DNA of 64,000 nucleotides from NCBI GenBank assembly GCA_037783545.1, contig JBBELK010000550.1, forward strand, positions 729,280 through 793,279. The letters run 5' to 3'. The notes under the pieces are model-generated. The model was not told the origin of the DNA and did not search any database. It was given only the letters and a program-made list of their open reading frames with translations. Below are positions 37,801-46,800 of this stretch, piece by piece. Source of the DNA: Henricia sp. BOLD:AAB3569. Taxonomy: Eukaryota; Echinodermata; Asteroidea; Spinulosida; Echinasteridae. A program made the translations under genes and the position numbers. Position 1 is the first letter of the stretch; the number at the start of each line of letters is the position of its first letter.

Positions 37801-40800
37801 AGTGGTTGAAGGCACAGGCTCATCAGCAATGCGCGCGCGCCAACTTCGTGCCACGAAATATACGCAGCTCCATAGCAAAGGCGTGGAACTGCGTATTTCA
37901 TGGCACGAATTTGGCGCGCGTGCATTGCAGACGAGCCTGTGCCTTTAAAGGGGCTTGTTCAATTTTTTTTCCAAAAATTGGACTTTTTTTTAAAAATCTG
38001 ACGGTCAAAATCCCTCCCTGTGGCAATTAAAACCCCTCCCTGAAAAATTCCTGGATCCGCCCCTGCTGCCTAGTATGCAGGAGGTCGTGGGTTCGAGCCC
38101 CGCCCGAGCATGCTATGACTTTCTTGCGTATTCTCGGAAACGCACTTATATTGTACTTCCATTAAACATTGTTTAATCCAACGCAAAAAATCATTACTTC
38201 ATGGCTGTTATTTTTGTTTGCAGTGATGATTTAGCACTGTGGAGCGACCTCCATTTTCTCGGCTACATCATGAACGACAAATTCCAAAACGACCCGGCCA
38301 CGTACTCCAACCTGCGCTGCGAAGAATTCTACGACAGGGAGACAGGGGCCAAGGTCGAGGAGGAAATGGAAACGAGCCTGCGACCGTGCCCCTGCAACCT
38401 GACGCAAGCGCTGGCCGACAGAGGGCGCTTTAAGCCAGACCCCATGTGCAATATGGACAACGCTGTACAGGATCGTACGCAGGAGTACTGCCGATTTAGA
38501 GATGATGTCGTGCACTGTGTTACCACGATTGTCCCGTCGTAAGTTTATTTTCTATTTTATAAAAGATTGTTGGATGTAATTGTTGCAGCTGTTCATTTTG
38601 ATTTTATGCAAAGGTACGAGCGTACTATAGTCTGATTTAGTTCACCTGAAAATGGTCTATCTCATTTTTATCTGAAAAGTCTATGTAGACAATTTTTAAA
38701 GTACCTTTAAAGATAGTAGGCCCCTACATGATTGGTAAACTATTACAAATTTTTTATCCCCCTGTGTGATTGAAGATATGCATGATTAAAACCAACCTGA
38801 GCAAAAACCAGCTCCGTACTTCGTCTAACTTTTAAGAAAACAGTAAAAAAAGGGTTTGCAGTCAATTCGCTCCAAAACCACTTCGTCCTAGCTGAACCAT
38901 TTCGCCTTGAACCACGGCCTGTGCACGAAGTTTGCAAACGATCTAAATATTTTCATCTTTACGGATTGTTTTCTGGTAAAATTATATAATTTTGAGCGAA
39001 AACCTTTCATTGGATAGTTGCTATTAATTCAATCTTTACTTTCAGAACTTTTCCCCTGTAAACTCATCAATTATTTGTTGGGGTCATTGCAAATGATACA
39101 CTGGGCCTTTAAACTCAGTTTACTTATTTCTGCAATGGAAAAAGCATATTGTTTAAAAATTCGTTTCATTTTGAATTTTGTTGTCTTTAATCCAAGAACC
39201 ACAAGCCACGACTCAAAATTATATAATTTTACCAGAAAATAATCCGTAAAGATGAAATTATTTAGATCGTTTGCAAACGATTTACTTATTTTTGGTTCGC
39301 ATCTACGCGGTCCAAAATGCATGGGCGCTGTGTACTGTGTGCGTGTTCCAACGCGATGCATTTTTATGGATCGCGCGCACACGCAGTATGTGCGCCACAG
39401 AGTGCATGACGCAAGCCACATAGTACCCGATCAACTGAGAACGAATATTCGAAACGCCCCGCCAAGACCAGGAAAATGCATATGGATTTTCATGTTTTTT
39501 TTAAACGTGGTACATTTGACAAAGCTGAAATTTCTTCGGATGAGTTTGTTGATGTCATTCTTATGATTTATAATGGTTTTATTCGCAGAATCGCTCAAAA
39601 ACAGATCATCTACAGGGCCTTTAATTATAGCTTTTTAAACAGAATGTGGGTGCTCCATTGTAGAAATTATTGTTTTGTCTCCAAGAACCACGGGACACGA
39701 TTCAACGTGCTGCTACGACGAATTTGAAAATCTTGTCTATGCGGGCGACAGCTCCTCCGGCAGCTTTTCGCGACGAGTGACCGTGGAGGGTATATATCCG
39801 TATAACGCACCGGGAAAGGTATACGCTCTTAATCAATATTAAACAGGAAACTTAATTCTAAGTCGAATAACAGAACAAAGTAGCCACGTTACCATTGAAC
39901 ATTCTGTTCTGCTGCCTTACGGAGATTATGGGAGGCCAAGTTTTCGTCTTTGAAACTCATAGCAAGTTTCACTTCAGGGAATAAAAGTTTGAGTTAAGCA
40001 TGGTAAATTCTACTTTTCCGCCTTTGTACGCCAATTATTTTTCATAACATGACCTGACATCCCCAAAAAAACTGTTAATTTTGGAGTAAAAAGATGTTCT
40101 GAATTTTTCTTTGAAAAATTTCAACTTTTTAAACTAATTCCTGCAAGAACGCCTGTAACTAAACTCCTAAAAAAAGTTTGGAAAGTCAAGTTTGACTGAC
40201 GATTTCTCTCTTGTTACTAAATCATTTCCCTTGAATTTGGTATCATTGGAAAGCCCTGTTATTCCTCTTTACAGTGATTTTGGTGAGTTTTACCGATTTA
40301 CACAAAAACACATTTATGAAGGGATTAAAAATAGGTTTGGCCTGTCTTATACAATCCGTTTTAAACCGGCTATAGGGTCCTCTGTGCTGATAAAAAAATG
40401 ATGTTTATGGTGTTTTTGCGTCACTCTTGCTGCATTTCGCCGTAGCTCTGTGCACAAGATTTGGAGGACTCGGGTAGCCGAAATGAAGATCCACTTTTTG
40501 GCTACCTCAACCTGAGGCTGTGATTGGTCAATTCCGAAATGGGCGGAGCTTACTGAATCGGTCTATAGACTGCCGAAGTGAATACGTCACCTTTTGTTGG
40601 TTGCCTAGGCAATTGGATCTAAACTAAAAAATCACTCAACCGTGTCCCAGTGCTTTTCCAATGGTACTTTTCCCGACGGCCATGATAGTTTAGATCCAAT
40701 CGCCATGGCATCGCACGTCATACTTCGGCAGTCTATTGTCAAGTTTGATTTGATTGTATGTACTTAGGTACCCCAACTGTCCTCTGGCATAGCTGAATTG

Positions 40801-43800
40801 GCCCCTTACTACATGTGCTGCATATGGGGAGACCATTGCGATTACTATCAGGAATTAAGGCCGACACGCGACTGTAGATGGTACGAAACCGTCCGGCCAG
40901 GTAAGACCAGCGAAAAATGTCATTTAAAGCCCCTGTACAGATCTTGCATTGTCCCAAAATTGTAATCAACCTTTTGACTAGAAAATAATTTATTTAAAGA
41001 TAGTATACATGATTGGTAAACCGTTACAAATAGTTTTATCCCCCTGTGTGATTGAAGATATGCATGATTAAAACCAACCTGAGCAAAAACCAGCTCCGTA
41101 CTTCGTCTAACTTTTGAGAAAACTGTCAATAAAGGGTTTGCAGTCATTTCGCCCCAAAACCACTTCGTCCTGAACCATTTCGCCCTGAACCTCAGCTGTG
41201 CACGAAGTGGTTTTGGGGCAAAGTGGCATTTGGGCGATGTAGTGTTTGGACGAAGTGATTTGGGGCGAAATGGCACTTGGGCGAAATGGTTTTGGGGCGA
41301 ATTGAATTTTCATCTCATGAGACGAAAAATATTTGTTTTACTCATTTCTCAAAGACTATAAAACTTCAGACAAAACCATTTCAGGGGAAGTTTTCTTTGG
41401 TCATCATGTTTATATTGTGTAAGTTAGCCGTAAATCTGTGAACATTTCTGATTTTCGAGATACCAATTATGTATACTGCCTTTAAATGGAAGTAGTTCAA
41501 ATTGTCCAATGCAATGAGTAGTTTAGGTCACTCACTCGCAATACTCGGGTAAAACTTGGGGTTGCAGGTACGATACCCGGCCGTGGTACCTGTGCCCTTG
41601 AGCAAGGCACTTAAATTTTTCCATGGGTGTTGGGATTTGGATAAAATATCATTTGTCATATTTTTCTCTTTACCATTCTGAAATGTTGCGCTCTCAATCC
41701 GTATATTTTCAAGGATATCGTCAAAAATGTTAGCAAACTAATTTATCCGTTCTATAAAGCAGTGCAGTGATCACACCAACCTTTTTGTTTTCTTCCACAT
41801 CCAAATTGGAGATTGCAAATTTCTTGTTTTCTTCTCATATGGAGTGCCATTTTACATGATTGTCCTTTACAACAGGAACCGTTTTCGGCGATCCACACTT
41901 TTTGACCTTTGACGGTGGGGAATACACATTCAACGGGAAGGGCGAATACACGCTCCTACAAACTATGGACTCGTCTCCGAATAAGTTTGTGGTGCAGGGA
42001 CGTTTTGAGCAGATTGTCGATAGATACGGTACGTATATGGCTGCTGCATCCTCATTCCTGATGAACTGTGTGTTTTTAGAAACATTCATTGCATCAGTGA
42101 ATGTGATTACAATGGATTACAATACAATGACAAGATCTCGTAATCACGTGTGATCCCACTTTATTACAATACGAGTACAATCTGATTACAATAAGTATGT
42201 GTCGTGTGACCCTGGTCATTGTAGGAAATTTTACAATCGTATTACAATTGTATTACAATCGTATCACAATTGAATAATTATGAGGATTTTCCTGTGTGAC
42301 CCCGTCCTACTTTACAGTTCGATATCCGTTTTTCTTCATTTAGGACAAGCAAGAAAAGCGACCGTGTTAACAGCTGTGGGCATGCAGCAGGAAGACGGCG
42401 ACAAAATTATGATCCGAAAGACGGACCGAACGGTTCTGGAAGTAGTCATCAACTCACGGCTTTTGGAACCCGAGTCGCAAACAACCATCCGCGAAAACGG
42501 TCAGTCGCAATTTTTCAATCATTAATCTCTTTGAAGCTATATAGGATTATCTTCAAGTGGAATGTGGAATATTAACCACTTGATGCCAGAGGACGTGTAA
42601 ATTACATATACTGTTTAATGCTGAGGAGTGTAATAATTCTCTAAAGCCTGGTATTTAAAAAAGAAATCCAGAAGAGACGTACACTGTGTCCCGTTTTCAT
42701 AGAATCGACCCATTTGTTCATTTCCTATTTCTAATATAAACATTTAAACACTTTTCTGCAGGCTATTACTTGACCTTTCCATCAAAAGACGAGAAGGGAA
42801 ATTTGACCCAGGTCATTGTGACGTACATGGACACTGAAATGGCAGTGGTCATCAACGGAACTCAGGAAACGCTCACTGCGCAAGTCCTAGTTCCCTTCAA
42901 GTTTAGAGTAAGTTAGGCCAAGAAAAAATATCCAGGGTGCCCTAGAAAAAAGGAAAACAAGGTTTAATTAAAGGAATAAAATTGGGTTTGGCCAGTCTTA
43001 AACAATACCGACTCGGGGCCTGGACGAAACAATATGTTTAAAACCAGCTATCAGGCCCCTAGCTGGTCTTAAACGTATTGTTTAAGACTGGCCAAACCCA
43101 CTTTTATTCCCATTTCTAAACACCTTTTTGTGTAAATTTAAAAAAAATCACAAAAATTTGCTTGTCGTTTTGCCATTTTTGCATGCATATCGCATAATTC
43201 GCACCAAAAACCATTTCGCCCTGGACCACTTCATTCTGAACCACTTCGCCAAAGTGCCATTTCGCCCCCAAACCACTCCGTCCGTACTTCGCCCAAAAGC
43301 CACTTCCCCCAAAAACAACCTCGTGCACAGGCCGTGGATCAGGGCGAAGTGGTTTTGGGGCGAGATTACTGCAAACCCCTTTTTGGCTGTTTTCTCAAAA
43401 GTTGGACAAAGTACGGAGCTGGTTTTTGCTCAGGTTGGTTTTTATCTTGAATATCTTTAATCGCACAGGGGGATAAAACTATTTGCAACAGTTTACCAAT
43501 CATGTATACTATCTTTAACCCATATGTACAACGTTTTTCTACATTTGCTTGATTTTGTCTTTTAGAACCACGTAACGGGTCTTTTTGGAAGTTGGGATAA
43601 TGATGTAGAAAACGACATGCGTTCCATCAGAACGGGCAGACTCTTTAAACCAACAGATGATCCTGAGGTTCTCTTCAGGGACTTTGGCCAGTCATGTAAG
43701 TTTAATTTGTGCCGATATCAAATTTTACTACACTGAACCGCAAAATATCGTCACAAATATTTTCACGATATTTGATTTTTGGAAATGAAATAACCAAACA

Positions 43801-46800
43801 TGAGATAGAGAACAATTTTATGGTCCTCATCGGGATTCAAACACAGGACCTCTGAAACACCGGACCAAGTACTCAGCTGGTAGAGCATCTGCCTGGTGTA
43901 TCAGAGGTCTCAAGTTCGAATCCCAACGTGGACCATACAATATTTGTTAATAATTCGTTGTTTTTTTACAGGGGAGATTGAAAGTTCACAAAACCTGTTC
44001 AGCTACGAGAAAACCTCACACGAGTTCTTCCAAGACGACAATTTCGTACCGGATTTTGTCGCGGTGGCCGAAGTTGAACTTCCAGAGGCGACCGACCTTC
44101 AGCGAATCTGCGGAAATAATAAATTCTGCGAATACGACTTGATGACGACTGGAAATATTGAGTTGGCAAAGGCGTCCATGTTGGCGTACAAACAGCATCA
44201 ATTGGCCTATGGGGCCTCTTTTAATTGTGAGTTGTTTTTTAAGCCGAAATACAACATCGAAACTCGGTTCGAAACTCGCCCGGCTTGGGTACATGTGCCC
44301 TTAAGCAAGGCACTTTATCACACTTCGGAATGGACGTTGGCCCAGTGTGTTAGGTAACGCACTTTAAAGATCACAGAACATTCTTTCGTGAAAAGCAAGG
44401 GGTTATGACGTACATGTACGTGTGTACACATACTATGTACATATGAGCGTACGCGCACATGTACAACATGTGAAGCTTGTATTTCCAGTTCCCGACGTCG
44501 GAAATTAAATTTTTGTTATTATTTTTCGTTACAGAGACACGTAAGCTTTTTTAATTCGTTCTCTTGTGTGAGTTAATCTTTTTAATCCTTTCGCTTAAAC
44601 ACGGACATTGCAACTTTCATATCACATAGTAAACACAGTTTAAATTGTCTTTTTCTTATACAGTAATAACATGTGACTATCTGAAAACACCCAAAAATGG
44701 CACCAAGACATTCTTAAGAAAAAGGAACCACCAGGTTGGATCTGAGGTACGTTGTCATCATAAATATTCATGGTTAAGCATGTCCCATTGATGAATTATT
44801 CATGAAATATGTAATAATTCATAAATATTTATGAGTACGATACAAATGTGGACAGAAATCTGGATGCGGTGAAAAGCAACTTGGCTCCACCGGGATAATT
44901 GGCGCAAGCCGGGCGTGATCTCTGGGAGGAGTGGTTATCTCATTTAAGGGTTTATCCCTCTGTAGGGCTTGCTAAGCTCACGAGACCACCAGTTGGCTTC
45001 AAAGCTCAATTGGTAGGGCGTCTGCACGTTAACCAGAAGGTCCGCGGTTCGAATCCTTCAGTGGCGATCAGGTACCATACCAGATATTGCACGCCTAAAA
45101 AGCTAAAATCTTATTCTTGGTTTTTTTTTTTAGGTGGAATTTGTGTGTGAAGATAATTTTATTCTGGTTGGCTCGCCATATCGTGTCTGTGAACCACCCC
45201 ATACAGTACAAGGAGAAAAGCCACAGGGCCAGTGGAGCGGGAATTCGGTGGTTAATGATTGCATATGTAAGTTTCAGAGCAAAACTCGTCGTCCATACAA
45301 CACCATACAATTTTAAAGCTTGCAGTTACCCAAAATTTTACTTCACAAGTTGACAAGAAAAACCTGACTAAAAGTGTTGATAGCAATGGTAACAAACACC
45401 TTATGTAAATTGGGTTTGTTATATTAGCACTATATACTCGGTGCTTTCCTGAGACACTATGAAAAACTTCATGGTCGAGTGGTTAAGGGGGAGGGGGTGG
45501 GGGGATGGGGTGACGATCCCTGGAAAGCAATCGATAGATACTGCTGTTGTTCCTATTATAAAACAAATTCCAATCATATAATTAATCTGTTTTTAAAGAG
45601 TTAAGTACATGTACTCCACTTTTTTGTTCATTTTGTGCCAACAGCAAGCCTCATTTGTGGCGGCCTATCAACACCCAAGTACGGCAGCATTGAGGTCTTT
45701 GGCCCACCTGAGAATATGAGGGTCGTTTACGCCTGCGACGAAAACTACGACTTGTATGGACGAACTGAACGTTACTGCGATACCGAAAAAGAAAGATGGA
45801 TTTACTTACCCCCGTACTGCTACCGTAAGTAGTCACAAAGACCTTGTTATTACGTCAAGAAAATCGCTTAGTTCAGCAAAGATTAGTTAATCAGGTTGAC
45901 GTAGTGGTACTTTACTCGCCTTTCACCTTTTGTGGCCCTGGTTCAAATCCCGTCCGGGTCTGTACAGGTTCTCAGTCCCTGCTTGATTCCGTGGGTTTCC
46001 CCTATATAAAATTGTGTAGTGGTTTTCCTCCCACCTCTAAAACTACTTCATAATCTTCTCTTAACAGGTTTCTTCAGACTTACGTGCTAGAATCTGACAG
46101 GGTTTTGTTTACATTGTTGACGTTGTATCTCATTCAGTCTATAAGACTCGCAAAAAGCATAGGGGAGGGGGTTTCAAAAGGGTTTTTAACCAGAATTTCA
46201 TAATTTGCCCAACACATGAGACATTTCATAAAAACAGATGAAATAACTGACAGTTATTGCTAAACGGTCTGTTTAAGGGCTTGAACTTAAAATGATTTCT
46301 ACCTAATTTGTATTTCTTTCTCCGGACCCAACAGATCAACTCAACCCACTTGAAATTGTTGGGGCTGTCGTCGGTGGGATTACTGCTTTTGTTGTGTTGA
46401 TTATCATAATTGGAATCTGTTGCATTCTGCAGATAAGATCTCGTCGCAGGAAAGCTCAGTTCCCAGTAAGCAATTCTTTTTTCTCTTTTAAAAGAGGTTT
46501 TTCAAATTTTTACAGTAAATGGATTTGGTACTAACCTAACTCATATAGGGGTAATTCCCAAAATTGTTGGTGTCCCAGTTACGTTCGACACTCTCTGCTT
46601 CAAAAATCACCACTCGTGATCACAAATTCTCAGTAATGGACTGTGGCATGTGATCACAGCGGGCAGCATCATTTTCTTCAATATTTTGTTTTCTGATTCC
46701 TGAAAAATATTCAAAACAAAAGACCATAAAGGCTTATAATTCGTTCCATGGTATTGAATAGGAGTTTGGTGTCCCGGGTTACCTACGCCAATGAAAATTG

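Noticed and set aside
44521..44550. Possible 6-base micro-exon (AGACAC) between exons 17 and 18 of the Mesh-like gene, flanked by TTACAG and GTAAGC
   Set aside because: Joined to the phase-1 end of exon 17 it creates TAG, a stop, and the gene reads well without it.
45001..45067. Functional tRNA with GTT-like anticodon
   Set aside because: Anticodon stem pairs poorly and the repeat lies inside a composite SINE-like unit.
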